This document shows positions 34,338-45,786 of a stretch of 64,000 bases of DNA, piece after piece (position 1 is the stretch's first letter; each line of letters opens with the position of its first letter). Below the pieces are notes generated by a model. The model had not been told where the DNA came from. It ran no database searches and worked only from the letters and a program-made list of their open reading frames with translations. The stretch lies in assembly GCA_022828595.1 (NCBI GenBank), contig JAKGHH010000003.1, forward strand, positions 9,362,934 through 9,426,933, given 5' to 3'. This DNA is from Nelumbo lutea (Eukaryota > Streptophyta > Magnoliopsida > Proteales > Nelumbonaceae). Made by a program: the position numbers and the translations under genes.

Positions 34338-34852
34338 GAAGTGTGTTGACCCGTGGGCTGGCACGGCCCAGCCCGCAGCCCGGCCTAATACAGCCATGGC
34401 ACAGTCCATATATATTATTTATATATATATATATATATGTTAGATATACTTATATAATATTATATAATAATACATAGTATATAATATATTAATAAAATAA
34501 ATATTTTTTTATTTTATTATACTAATTTATTTAATATTATATATATAAACAATTGTATACACAAATTTCATATAAAATTAAAATGTTAAGTTTTTTATCA
34601 ATTTTTTTAAATAAATAGCTTTGGCCCAATGCATGACCCAAGGCTCAGCCTACGGGCCAGCCTAACCTACAGCATGGCATAGGCCTGCATAGGCCTGGGC
34701 AGTGGGCAATGTCAGGCCAACCCCAGAATTTTCATTGGGGAGGGCAGTACAGACCGTGTGACCACAGGCCAGCACGACACGACCCATACAAAGTGGGGCT
34801 ATCCAAAGGCCGTGCCATGCTGACTTGGCACGACCTACTTTACACTTCTAAG
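34338..34852. mobile_element. Probable hAT-like MITE with GC-rich arms and AT-rich core
   Basis: GAAGTGTGTTG...GGCACGGCC at the left resembles the reverse complement of the right end (GAAGTGTAAAGTAGGTCGTG, then GGCACGGCC). The core at 34410-34610 is almost pure A/T. The architecture matches the MITE at 13363-13848. No target duplication was found, so the limits are approximate. Confidence 0.45.
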
Positions 34853-35454
34853 TACACCTCAGCATACATGAAACCATGTATAGAAAATCCAGACTCTCTT
34901 TTTTCATATTTATGTGGGATCTAAGGAAAATTTATTTGTTAATACTTGAAACAAAATTATCCCTTTTAATAATTGATTTTTTATAAATAAATCGACCATT
35001 TTCTTAGTTTACCTGAAAATAAAATAAATATAGATAAATCCAATTAACTAAATAAGTATTTCTTACATTTTTACCTCGATAAATAATTTGCCGACAAGCA
35101 AATGAGGCCTACGATGGAAAATGCAAAACCCGATGCCTCCCTGCCTCTTGCCATTCCTAGAAAAGACGTAGACAAAATCAATAATGTAATTACACGTGGT
35201 TATGATGTGTCCAGTTGGTGGTCACTCCTTTCAAGCCGAGGTGAAACACCCTGATCCGACATCTGGTCCTGTTATTTCGGATTTGGATGAGCCCCATTAA
35301 TATTTTATTTGGATATTGGAATCTGGTGTTGATTTGCTCTAACCAAATGGGTGGGGTCAGGGACTTAGGGTCCAATACGCATGGGCAGGGACTGTAGAGA
35401 CATGTTTAGAGGGTCAAATGGGTGGGGTCAGGGATTCAGGGTCGGTGTGGGTTG

Positions 35455-35683
35455 TGATTAGACTTGTTAATTTACCGAGTAGGCTGATAGGCTAGTCTGG
35501 CCTGGCCCGTTCTAAATCAGGTTTGGACATAATTTTAGGTCTGTGGGTTTGGGTTTGGGTTGGGGTTGGACTTTTTTTCGGATTGTGCTTGGGATTCGAC
35601 CCAACATTTTTTCGGATCAGGCTTGGACTTTTTTAAAAAGGCCTGACCCGAATTCGAGTCCAACTTGATAATATATATATATG
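35455..35683. repeat. Left part of a repeat split by the gypsy insertion
   Basis: Sequence rich in GGGTTTGGGTTTGGG and GGCTTGGAC blocks ends in a TA run at the gypsy LTR. A similar composition (CTCGGGCCTGGGCTTCAAGC) resumes beyond 43885. This suggests the gypsy element landed in an AT-rich core of an older MITE-like repeat whose outer ends were not fixed. Confidence 0.4.
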
Positions 35684-36526
35684 TGATGTAGCGCAATCCG
35701 ATCACTCCTATTTAGCATTCACGTGGCTCCTGGAAGGTACCTGAGATGAGGAAGAAGAAGAATCCCCGGGGAGTTTACCCGGTGAGGATACTCCGATGCT
35801 TAAGTTAGTACTATGTAGGAGAAGCAAGAAGGAGACGAAGGCTAAGAGTGCAGATAGCGCGTTCTCACTATACTTGAGAGATTAGAGGTCTCAAGAAAAA
35901 GTTTCTCTTCTACTCTAAGGGCTTTTATAGGGACATTTACGTCAGGTTGAGCATAACCGCCACTAGGCCCCTGCCACAGCCGCTACTTGCCAGGGCTGCG
36001 CAGGTGGCCGTTGTGGCGTACATCTCGCCTGGGTGAATGACACATCTCCGGAGTGAAAGGCATGCCCTTGCCTGTTGTGAGACGTGGACATAGACTGCCG
36101 AAAGAACTGGGACTGCACCGTTAGTAAGGGATATGGCGCAGTCTGACCGGTACGGGTCTGTCAGTTGGAAGCTTCCTGAGGTGTGCTCGTGCGGTTCATT
36201 CGTGAGCTATTCTGTAGCGAACTTGGAACACTCCAGGGTTACCCTTAGTAGAATTGGCCCTGGGGATGACTTGTTCGCTTAAGAGCTCGGACGAGCTAAT
36301 GACTTTAGCTCGCAAGCTAAAATTGCCTCGGAGTTTCTCTTCAAAGGTAGCTCGGGGAGCCCGGGGTCCGCCTCACGGCGAACTCCTTTCGCAAGCTACA
36401 ACGTAGCGAGCTGCTTTGTAGGCCCGTCACTTGGTCGTACCAGGTTACAAAGTCGAGCTATCGCTCGTGCTGATTCAGTGTCCATGTGTCACCATTTCAT
36501 AGGTGGGGTCAAATCACCCTCCATCA
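35684..36526 (-). repeat. 3' LTR of the gypsy element
   Basis: Starts TGATGTAGCGC and ends CCCTCCATCA. The adjoining CAAGGAGTGGGGGCAAT on the minus strand (36527-36543) is the polypurine tract. Confidence 0.93.
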
Positions 36527-36856
36527 ATTGCCCCCACTCCTTGGGCTAAGAGCGCGACGTTAGCACGGGGAGTTTATGAAGCGCGATGGACTGATTTGAC
36601 CGAAATTGAAACTTGATTGACTGCCCACATTAAATGCATTTGCGGGAATTAAGAGATTTTCTGACTTTCTTGACATTTCCGATTCTGAAAACGTGTTGAG
36701 GTGGCTTTTAACTCCAAACGTCGTGCGGCCGCGATTACCTTAATTACGGAAGACGTGCCACCAATCACCTTCGGTTTTCAGAAGACGTGCGGTCAAGGCG
36801 CCCGCAAGCCGTTGCATTTGCCTTGATCCAGACTGTCAGCTTGGAAGGGTGGAGAC

Positions 36857-36864
36857 TATAAATA
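36857..36864 (+). promoter_or_regulatory. TATA box for the antisense ORF
   Basis: TATAAATA followed by GGGGGCCCC lies on the plus strand just inside the 3' LTR and about 120 bp before the first ATG (36981). Its strand and position fit a dedicated promoter for the antisense ORF, separate from the LTR promoter. Confidence 0.6.
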
Positions 36865-37206
36865 GGGGGCCCCTTGGGCCTCGCTTTCTCCCACACCATC
36901 TTGTTGTCTTCGGATTCTGAGGTCGCACACTTCATCTATTCTCCCTGAATTCCTTAGTTTGCTTCGCTCCGTCTCTTCCAATGAGTCCCAATCGCTGTCA
37001 GCCATATCTGAGTACCCGTACCATACCTACCACAGGGGCAATAGCCAGGACGACGATGCTCCTTCGAGCTCAGGGGAGCATGGGAGCAGATCCCGGAGGC
37101 CCGGAAGGCCTCCGGCGACATAGCGTCTACCTCTAGGGGGAGGGAGCCTGACACCTTTGGCCCTTCCTTGATGACATCGGAGAGACTCACTAATCAGCTA
37201 CTTTCG

Positions 37207-38856
37207 CCTCCCTAGGGACCTGGTTTACAGCCTCCCTACTGGCAACTTCCCTTGGGAGCATGGTCCCAATGACATAGTAATCTTCCAGGAACAACTTGAG
37301 GCTGGCTTGCGTCTCCCCCTACACCCCTTGATAGTGGGGGTGTTAAATCACTTTAACGTCACCATTGACCAGCTTCATCCCAACACCATTCGAAACATGG
37401 TTGGGATTATATATTTGTGTTATGAGTACTGTCTTCCTCTGGACCTCGATATTTTTGTCTCTATCCTCTGTATAAAAAATGCTGCTTCTGGGGTTCCTCC
37501 GGAGAGGTGCTTTTATTACCTCTCTCCCCATCGCGGCTATAAGCTCTTGCACGAGTTGCCGAACAAGATTCCCACCTGGAAGCAGGACTACTTTGTGATC
37601 CGTAACCCTGAGGGGTGGCCCTTTCCATCTGCTTGGAGGGGCGCCATCCAGGACCCAGGGGCCGAGCTGGACCTTGAAGTTCGGAAAATGATGCTTTCTT
37701 GGGCATCGGTAGGCTTCCTTTGCTCGGACTACTTGGTCGAGGAGAAGCTCCTGCAGGCCGGCTTGAGCTTGAGTAGGTTGCCTTTTTAGGTCGCGTGGTT
37801 TCTGTAACGATGTCGTACTCACATTCGCATGCATGTATTTCATTCTTGTCGGACTAACACTGATGCTCTTCTTGACAGCCATCAATGTCCAGTACCGATT
37901 CGCGCCGCCTTCTCTCGAGCAGCTAGAGGTGCCATGCGAAGAGGATTCACCCCGACCGGACTCCCCCCTCAGGAGGTACTGATTTCGGGTCTGCCGAGCC
38001 GATTTTATCCTCCCCTCCACCCGAGATTCTGACACCCCCTCCCAAGGGAACTAGTGGGGTTGACTTCGGAGGGGATGAGCTCCCTCAGTACCTCCCTGTA
38101 ACCCCCTCTAGCCATGCCCTTACCCTCGGTTCTCAGTGGGGAAATGGGAAGGGGTGAACGATTACCTTGTGGCTTGCCGGAGGAGCCGGAAGGCGATTAC
38201 TAACGATGAGGTCGCTCAGTAGGGGAATATGGAGCCCGGGGACCTCGCTGCGTTTGCCTCTGCCCACTGCATGGTGGTAAGTGACCCCTTTCCCTTTTCT
38301 TCTCTTATTTTGCTCCTCTCCGCTGTGCTCGGATCTTCTCCTCTGTCGGCAGGTGAATTCCGCCTTCCATGCCATGGCTCTCCAGACGCGCGTCCATCGT
38401 GTCGACGCCCTCGACCAACGGGCTGCTAACAAGAAGCTCCAGGGCGAGCTCGACCGGATCCGGGGCGAGATCCATCACACTCGCAAGGGAAGTGAGTCTC
38501 AAGATCTGCTTGTCCACGACCAGCAGGTGCGGGACTTGGAGTCCACTCTTCTAAATCAGACTCGAAACTTTGATCAGATGGTGGAGGCGAAACGAGAGAA
38601 AACAGTTTGGGATTTTAATGACTCCCAGGAATTCCACGACCCCCAGGCGGAATATGGTTCGGGTTTGTACCGCTCTGGGTTTAAGTTTTGCCGGTGGCTA
38701 GTTTAGAAGAAGTTCTCCGGAGTCAACCTTGACGGCATTACTATGAAGGGTCTGTCTCTTGAGACGGTGGACCAAGCAGAGGAAGAGGAACCTGACTCCC
38801 TAGAGGATGAGGAGGCGGTGTTTCTCTGGACTTCTGGTGGATTCCGGGTGCCGTAA
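37207..38856 (+). pseudogene. Antisense ORF (aORF) of the Tat-type gypsy element
   Basis: The plus-strand coding runs opposite to gag-pol. Part 1 (about 37207-37789) reads RDLVYSLPTGNFPWEHGPND, then HPLIVGVLNHFNVTIDQLHP, then GYKLLHELPNKIPTWKQDYF, a globular block found in plant transposon-annotated proteins. A probable intron follows (acceptor CTTGACAG at about 37871-37878). A second intron, 38277-38352, is clear (GTG|GTAAGT and GGCAG|GTG). The last part (38353-38856) is helical and coiled-coil-like (DALDQRAANKKLQGELDRIR) with an acidic tail ending in TAA. A TAG near 38219 and another at 38704-38706 break it. Antisense ORFs of unknown function are known in Tat elements; the role here is unknown. 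Confidence 0.7.
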
Positions 38857-39489
38857 ACCCGGTCTTTCACAAGTCTTTGGTCGGGCGGTTGTGCCCTGTG
38901 ATAGTCAGACTTTCCCGAGCTATTTAGCTCAGTTATTGCATTGATATTTTTTCTTCTTCTTCTTCTTTTTTTTTTTTGAAATGACAATGTAAGTTCTCCC
39001 TTTTTTCTTCCAAGTATGATGTGCTCTCTTTATCTTTGCTAAGGCGATCTCAACACCCAAACTATTGGAGCTACGTACCCGAAGTAGAACTCCTCGATAA
39101 CTGTTACCTCGAACTGTTCCTTAAACCATTTAAGGCATCTTTATGGTTCACGACAAAGTGATTACCACGTGTGCCCGAACTATATGCTCGTCGGTTATCC
39201 TCTAGTTTGATCATCGTACTAGAACAAGCTATGCTTGGTGGGGTTTAATCCCGAGCTGCTTAAACCCAAGTCATGAAGACAACTGGGCCTGATTGCGCCG
39301 AGATCGTGTTAGCTCGGCATTTTGGCCCTTAGGCTCTGGGAGTGATTTATAGTTCACTTTTGAAGTTCGCCCGTGCCTCAGAGGCAACTGGGTCTTATTG
39401 CGCCGAGATCGTGTTAGCTCGGAATTTTGACCCTTAGGCTTTGAGTGTGGCTTGTGGACTACTCAGTTGTTACAAATAGTATCGTCTTA

Positions 39490-40620
39490 AGTTGGCAATA
39501 TTCCATGCCTGAGGTACTTGCTTCCCTTCGAGGGTCTCGAGCTCATATGTTCCTTCCCCGAGTACTCGTTTCACTCGGTAAGGTCCTTCCCAATTAAACC
39601 CAAGCTTTCCAACGCCGGGCTCAGGTACCATAGAGGTTCCGCTTCTTGACCCTGGCGTTATAGTACCGAGCTACTCTCTGCTGGTAGACTGTAATCCTGA
39701 TATACGCGAGGTCCCTTACTTCATCGAGTAGATCGAGGTTGGTACGGAGCCCGTCTTCATTCGTCTGATCACTGTATGCTTCTAGTCGCAGCGTAGGCAC
39801 CTCGATCTCTATAGGGATCACTACTTCGGTGTCGTAGGTGAGATTGAAGGGTGTTTCTCCCGTGGCGGTCTTCTCCGTGGTCCGGTAAGCCCATTGGATG
39901 CTAGGTAACTCATCTGCCCACAACCCTTTAGCCCAGTCCAGCCGTGCTTTCAGTCCGCGGAGGATGGCTCTGTTCGTGACTTCTGCCTGACCGTTTGCTT
40001 GAGGGTGCGCGACTGAAGTAAAATTCTGTCGGATTCCCATGTCTTGGCACCAGTCTTGAAATTTGATGTCCTCGAACTGCTTGCCGTTGTCAAAAATCAA
40101 TACCCGAGGTAACCCGAAGCGGCACACGATGTTCTTCCAAAAGAAGTTTTGGACGTTCCGGGCTGTGATTGTTACAAGGGGTTTAGCTTCTACCCACTTG
40201 GTGAAGTAGTCCACTGCTACTACTAACAACTTCCTCCCACTCGTTGGCAGCGGGAATGGCCCGAGTAGGTCGATGCCCCATTGTGCGAAGGGCCACGGGC
40301 TAGTGAGATACTTGAGATCGGCGGCAGGTTGGTGGTGAATATTGGCGTGCTTCTGGCATTTGTCGCATTTTTTAACAAGCTCAATAACGTCTGCCTTCAT
40401 TGTTGGCCAATAATACCCCTGTCGATGTGCCTTCTGGATGAGGGCTTGCCCCCCAAGTGTCTACCGCATAATCCCTCATGAGTGTCGCAGAGTACGAGCT
40501 CAGCTTCGGTAGGTCGCAAACAACGCAGATAGGAGAGTGTGTAAGATCTCCGGTATAGCCATTCGTCTATCATGATATATTTGGCTGCCTGGCACTGCAC
40601 ACTTCTGGCTGCATTGCGAT
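39490..40620 (-). pseudogene. Gypsy integrase (zinc finger, core, C-terminal module)
   Basis: The minus strand shows a zinc-finger region (THEGLCGRHLGGK, then CDKCQKH), then a near-complete core: PFAQWGIDLLGPFPLPTSG with the first Asp, FGLPRVLIFDNGKQFED with the second Asp, and PQANGQAEVTNRAILRGLKA with the catalytic Glu. After NARVKKRNLYGT (stop at 39621) a frameshift leads into the C-terminal GKLGFNWEGPYRVKRVLGEG module, which ends near LETLEGKQVPQAWN. There is also a frame break in the zinc finger (about 40397). All three catalytic residues survive. Confidence 0.9.
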
Positions 40621-40624
40621 CTAC

Positions 40625-41060
40625 AGGGAGGGGGTCGCAACCACCAGGAAGTCATGTTTGAATCTGACCACGCAAGGCCACGTGCCGACTTCCACAGGTA
40701 CTATTATTTTTCCAAGGGGCCGGACTTCTTCTCCGCTGAAGCTCACCAAAGGAGTGTCCGTAGACTTCAGGTCACTTCTCTGCAGCTAAAGTTGGTCGAA
40801 CACAGCTTTAAAGAGGATGTCGGTCGAACTGCCTGAGTTGACAAGTACACGTCTGACCTCGAAGTCGTTGATCCTCAGCTTTATCACAAGTGCGTCATCG
40901 TGGGGTAGTGAACCCCTCGCACGTCATCGTTTGTGAAGAAAATTGGCTCTTCTGTCCTCGGCCGCTTTGGAGGGTTCTGCTCTTCTCGGGTGGCCTCACA
41001 AACTAACATCTGAGCCGCTGCTGAAGTACAACCCACAACGATCGAGCCTCCCACTATCAT
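40625..41060 (-). pseudogene. Gypsy aspartic protease, catalytic Asp replaced
   Basis: The minus strand reads FTNDDVRGVHYPHDDALVIK-like sequence then INDFEVRRVLVNSGSSTDIL and FSGEEVRPLGKI. The family motif is VLVDSGSS; here the Asp codon at 40837-40839 is AAC (Asn), which should abolish cleavage. The domain stops at LVVATPS near 40630, where the sequence jumps straight to the integrase side, so RT and RNase H are gone. Confidence 0.82.
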
Positions 41061-41199
41061 GTGGATGGTCCCCCAAACCGGCCTCTCTTTCGGAGGTTGC
41101 CTCTGTGGCTGTTCGGCCGGACTGTTGCTGGACTCGGGAGCGTCCTTACTGTGCTCCCCTTGCCAACTTGCTTTATTATTACCATTACCATTATGTACA

Positions 41200-42961
41200 A
41201 AATTTCTTAAATATTCGCGACGGATGAGCTATTCAATCTCGTCGCAGAGGTTTTTACAATTTTCGGTACTATGACCGTGACCTCTATGAAAACTATAGTA
41301 CATATTCTTATTTCTTTCATTGGGATTCCCCCTCAAACGAGGTGGCCATTTCACATACGGGGCATCCTTGATCGCCATCAGGATTTCGGCCCGCTTCGCA
41401 TTCTGTGGAGTGAAATCAGTTTGGTCCGCTGCAGGAGCTCGGAATGACTGACCCGGCTTGGCCCCCCAAGCTGCGTCCTTTTTCTTTCGGTTGTCCCCTT
41501 GACTGGAAGGCTCTCCTTCCCTCTTCCTCTTTTTGGGCGCTCTCTCTCCCTTCTGGTTAATCTATTTTTCGGTGGCTATAAACCTGTCCGCAAGCTTAAG
41601 GAATTCAGTTATGGTCGTTGCCTGGTTGACGACCATGTGCCACTTGAACTCCTTATGCGTCACGCCTTTCTTGGCTACTGCAAGGCGCAAGGCAGGGTCC
41701 AAGTGCGGTATCTGCATACAAGTTTTGTTGAACCGCTTGATGTAGTCCCGGATGGACTCTCCCTCTCTTTGCACTATGCTGAGGAGAATCTCTTCAGTTC
41801 ATGGACACCGCTTGCTGGTGACAAAGTGGGACGTGAAGGCTTGCGCGAACTGTGCCCAACTTCTTATCGACCCAGGTGCCAAGTTTCAACACCACGTACG
41901 GGCTGCTCCTCTAAAAGTGGTGGAGAAGGCCACGCACATGCACGACTCGCTGGCTCTTGCCAGGTGCATCTGCGATTGGAAGGCATCTACGTGATCATTT
42001 GGGTCGAACGACCCGTTGTACTTGTCAAGAGGGGGGAGCTTAAAGTCTTTAGGCATTGGGACTGCCAGGAGCTCGGGAGATAGGGGGATTGAACTAAAAG
42101 GATGGAGGCCTTGACTTCACCCGAGCTTACTTCTTCTTTGCCTCCGAGCTCGGACAAGTCGTGGGTGGCAGGCCGACGAGCTCGGCGGCGTCGTCTCTGC
42201 TTCTTGGCGGGCTTGACATTCGTGCTGCTCACTTCTGTACTATCAGGAACGGTGTGTGTAGGAAGCAACTCAGGCCGCTGGTGATGGCTACGGACAGAGG
42301 GCTCCTACTTGGAGCCTGCGGCCAGTATCTTGAACCAGTTCTCTAAGAACGGGGTATCGGGCTTGGAGGGCTGAGACGATGTGGGCTTGGCGAGCTGGGG
42401 TCCTTCCGACCTGACCTCCTGTGGCGAGGCCGAAGTGGCCGGCCTTTCCTGTCTGCTGCGGGAGGAGGCCTGTCTCCTTGGAGGGTTCCGGGGGGCCTTT
42501 CCTTGGAGGGAAAGGCGCTCCTCTTGATGATGGGACCTAGCCTGCTGTGAGGCTGGGTGCCGAGGAGGGAGCTGCGATTGTTGAAGCTAAGGTTGCGGCA
42601 ACAGGGGAAATTACTGCTGATACAAGTACTGAGAGACCTGGTGCAACACGTCCTGTTGATAGATCTGAAACTGCTGAAACTGTTGCATTTGAGCCTGCAT
42701 GGCCCGCATGCACTGCACCAAATCTTCCAGCTGGTTCGGGCTGGCCGCTGGGGGCACAACCGAGGGTTCAGTGAAGGGTGTTCCGACTGTGGTAGGGAGT
42801 AGAGCAAAGGCGGGTGCCCCTGCAAGAGGCACGTTCAAACTAGGTATCCCGTCCGCTGAGAGGGGGTTAGTGAACTGTCCGATACAGACAGTAGGGAGCT
42901 AGGGTTGTGCCGTGGAGTTATTCATCTCCACGCTTCATCCGATGTTGCTAGAGGAAGCCAT
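41200..42961 (-). pseudogene. Gypsy gag
   Basis: The minus strand starts at ATG 42961 (MASSSNIGSVEMNNSTAQP, then a stop), followed by a Gln-rich helix (QAQMQQFQQFQIYQQDVLHQ). It continues through a basic stretch (KPAKKQRRRRRARR) into the retrotransposon gag domain (MHLARASESCMCVAFSTTFR, GAARTWYLNL, then REGESIRDYIKRFNKTCMQI). The nucleocapsid-like FHRGHGHSTENCKNLCDEIE follows. Several stops and frame changes interrupt it. Confidence 0.85.
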
Positions 42962-43023
42962 GAGCGTTGAGTTTTTGGAGAGTAAAAAATGTAGAAGTTT
43001 AGAGAAAGGCTTTTCGAAGTGTT

Positions 43024-43040
43024 TCCCACAAACGGTGCCA
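43024..43040 (-). other. Gypsy primer-binding site
   Basis: TGGCACCGTTTGTGGGA on the minus strand, two bases from the 5' LTR. Compared with the TGGCGCCGTCTGTGGGA of the element at 27521 it has two changes, at least one a CpG-type transition. Confidence 0.85.
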
Positions 43041-43042
43041 AA

Positions 43043-43884
43043 TGATGTAGCGCGATCCGGTCACTCCTAGCTGGCACTCACGTGGCTCCTGGAAGGTACC
43101 TGAAATGAGGAAGAAGAAGAATCCCCGGGGAGTTTACCCGGTGGGGATACTCCGATGCTTAAGTTAGTACTATGTAGGAGAAGCAAGAAGGAGACAAAGG
43201 CTAAGAGTGCAGATAGCGCGTTCTCACTATACTTGAGAGATTAGAGGTCTCAAGAAGAAGTTTCTCTTCTGCCCTGAGGACTTTTATAGAGACATTTACG
43301 TCAGGTCGAGCATAACCGCCACTAGGCTCTTTCCACAACCGTTACCTGCCAGGGCTGCGCAGGTGGCCGTTGTGGCGTATGTCTCGCCCGAGTGAATTAC
43401 ACGTCTCCGGAGTGACATGCACGCCCTTGCCTGCTGTGAGACGTGGACGTAGACTGCTGAAATGACTGAGACTGCGCCGTCAATAAGGGATATGGCGTAG
43501 TTTGACCGGTACGGTCTATCAGTCGGAAGCTTCCTGGGGTGTGCTCGTGCGGTTCATTCGTGAGCTATTCTGTAGCGAACTTGGAACACTCCAGGGTTAC
43601 CCTTAGTAGAATTGGCCCTGGGGATGGCTTGTCCGCTTGGGAGCTCAGACGAGCTAATGACTTTAGCTCACGAGCTAAAATTTCCTCGGAGTATCTCTTC
43701 AAAGGTAGCTCGGGGAGCCCGGGGTTCACCTCGTGGCGAACTCCTTTCACAAGCTACAACGTAGCGAGCTGCTTTGTAGGCCCGTCACTTGGTCATACCA
43801 GGTTACAATGTCGAGCTGTCGCTCGTGCTAATTTAGTTTCCATGTGTCACCGTTTCATAGGTGGGGTCAAATCACCCTCCATCA
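43043..43884 (-). repeat. 5' LTR of the gypsy element
   Basis: Starts TGATGTAGCGCG and ends CCCTCCATCA, matching 35684-36526 throughout with scattered substitutions and small changes, densest in the first 70 bp. Confidence 0.93.
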
Positions 43885-44871
43885 ATATATATTAAATAAT
43901 AAAAAATATATACAATATTTTTCTATGTTACTCTTCTCTTTTTCCAAGTAATAGTGAGATCTTTTATTATTTTTGAGTTTTGAAGGTTTTTAATATAAAT
44001 AAAACATTTTTTATTTACAAAAAAAAAAATCTATTTTCAAATTTCTAATCGTGCTCAAGCTCGGGCCTGGGCTTCAAGCTTTATATGAAGGTTGGGCTTG
44101 GGCTCAAGACCTAGGCCCAATGGTCAGATCGGGCTCAAACTCGAGCCTGAATGCATTTTTTTGATACATAGACAAATGGGTTAATATGGGTGGAAAATGG
44201 GTTAACGAGTTAATATGGGTGTTTTGATGCTCATCCAACCCAGCCCACCTATTTGCCACCCCCTACTTTTCACGTTTCGAATCGAACATTAGAGGGTTTT
44301 GGGTTGTAGGATACTAAGACCACCTTCATTGAAGTCTTCCTTTGTCTAGGGTTGTCAACGGTTCGGGTTTGGGTTATAGGATAGTAAGACCTTCTCTACT
44401 TCATTGATGTCTTCCTTTGTCTACACTGTCAACGGTTCAGGTTTGGGTCAGAACCAATTGGAATTGGAATTGGCTCAACATGAAAATGTTGAGGACCCGA
44501 ACCTGATAGGGTCTATAAATTTTGGACATGGAATCGAATTGATTAATTCTTGGGACAATTGGGTCTAACAAGATAAATCCGATTATAACAAATAAAAAAT
44601 AAATATTTATGTTTAATATATATATATATATACACAATATTGACCCTGACCCTTTCGACCCATCCATTCTAGTAGTGGGTCATTGACCCATTAAGGCCAG
44701 GATGGGTTGGGTCGAGGGAGTCCATGTTCTGTAAACCCGTGGCTTCACAGGACGCATGAACCCTCCAATGAAAAGCTTCCACATCGGTCGGGTGCCATTC
44801 AATGTAATGTTAACAAGCCTTTCGCCGTTAACTGAAGTGGTTGGTTGAACTGGTACAAAATGACAAAAATC
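43885..44871. other. Repeat-rich DNA right of the gypsy element
   Basis: Contains GC-rich GGGCTTGGGCTC blocks (44040-44160), likely the far side of the repeat split by the gypsy insertion. A two-copy direct repeat of about 75 bp sits at 44283-44430 (GGATACTAAGACC / GGATAGTAAGACC, then TCTTCCTTTGTCTA). A TA run lies near 44620-44632. No gene is supported. Confidence 0.5.
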
Positions 44872-45028
44872 TATATATCCTCTCAGTTCAAACTCTACTC
44901 CTCTCTCTCCTCCCTCCCATTTTTGTTTCTCCTCCACCGAACTCTACCCCACAAGCATAGCGAGTTCAATCCACACCGACGTCCGTCAAAGCATACGCCA
45001 CAAGCGATGAGAGGGAAATCATATGGCG
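44872..45028 (+). other. Possible promoter, 5' UTR and first coding exon of an unidentified gene
   Basis: TATATAT at 44872-44878 is followed by a CT/CA-rich leader and ATG at 45007, encoding MRGKSYG and then GCG|GTATGT, a good donor at 45029. No downstream exon was recognised; the next coding-like sequence is an actin pseudogene on the other strand. This could be an orphan 5' gene fragment or a small unrecognised gene. Confidence 0.28.
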
Positions 45029-45439
45029 GTATGTTCTTCGGCCGTTCTTCTTCTTCCTCTTCCTCTCCCTCTTCTTCTTTTTTCCTACAAGCTTAATATT
45101 CTTTGTGATTTTCCATTAAAGAATCGAAGCTCACACCGATAGCTATTAGTAATTTTTTCGGAAAAGTATACCGCTGAATTCTGAATTCCACTATAATCCT
45201 ACACAATTCAAAATAATAAATACCTTCATCCTAAAACATCAATATCAATCCGTGTATTGACATCAATTCCGAACTAGTCATTCTTCTTGTTTTATTTGTT
45301 ACTTCAACTGTACAATAAAACTAAGAATACCCCAACTGTACAATAAAACTAAGAATTCTTAGAGTGGGTTGAATAGTCATTCTTCTTGTTTTATTTGTTA
45401 CTTCAAAAGGAGAAAAAACAGAACTAACACTTCTACGTC

Positions 45440-45752
45440 GATTCAGATGATTGCCGCCCTGCTCAAGACCTGGCCATCAGGCAATTCCTTGTGGAAGTTG
45501 ACATCCACATAGCTGAGTCACTCTTTTATATCCCTAACAATTTGCCTCTCTGCTGATGAATTGGTTAACACAAGGCCTTTGGATCTTGGTAAAACTGTCG
45601 GTCAGGTGCTTGTCACCTACATCAAACCTCCAGATGGCATGTGGAAGTGCATATCCCTCGTAGATGGTAACAACATGTGTCACCCCTTCCCCACACTCCA
45701 TCACAATTCCTAACAACAGTTCACTTCGCAATCCATCATCCCCATATAACAA
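45440..45752 (-). pseudogene. Actin pseudogene fragment
   Basis: The minus strand reads [20 protein letters not shown], then ALPHAIWRF, then LTDSFTKI, then REANC and IVRDIKE(stop)LSYV, then KELPDGQVL. This follows the actin order around the nucleotide-binding GDGV loop and [13 protein letters not shown] block, through EREIVRDIKEKL to the LPDGQ block. It has a nonsense codon, at least one frame change and missing stretches between blocks. It ends close to the copia LTR at 45787. Confidence 0.85.
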
Positions 45753-45786
45753 TAGGTTAATTTAATTTAATTGTAGAAGGAAAAGG

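Larger units (their letters stand above)
35684..43884 (-). mobile_element. Ty3/gypsy (Tat-type) retrotransposon lacking RT and RNase H
   Basis: An 8.2-kb element with two LTRs of 843 and 842 bp, both TGATG...CATCA, about 95% identical by eye. The 5-bp flanks are ATATG and ATATA. The minus-strand order is LTR, primer-binding site (43024-43040), gag, protease, integrase, long spacer, purine-rich tract and LTR. RT and RNase H are missing between protease and integrase. The spacer carries a plus-strand antisense ORF, known from Tat-lineage elements such as Grande. Multiple stops and frameshifts mean it cannot move by its own proteins. Confidence 0.93.

Noticed and set aside
37343..38035. Minus-strand frame of 230 codons inside the gypsy spacer
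   Set aside because: The plus-strand antisense ORF in the same place has recognisable protein-like sequence; the minus frame is its shadow.
41499..42083. Plus-strand frame of 194 codons
   Set aside because: Opposite to the gag domain of the gypsy element; the minus strand carries the known gag motifs.
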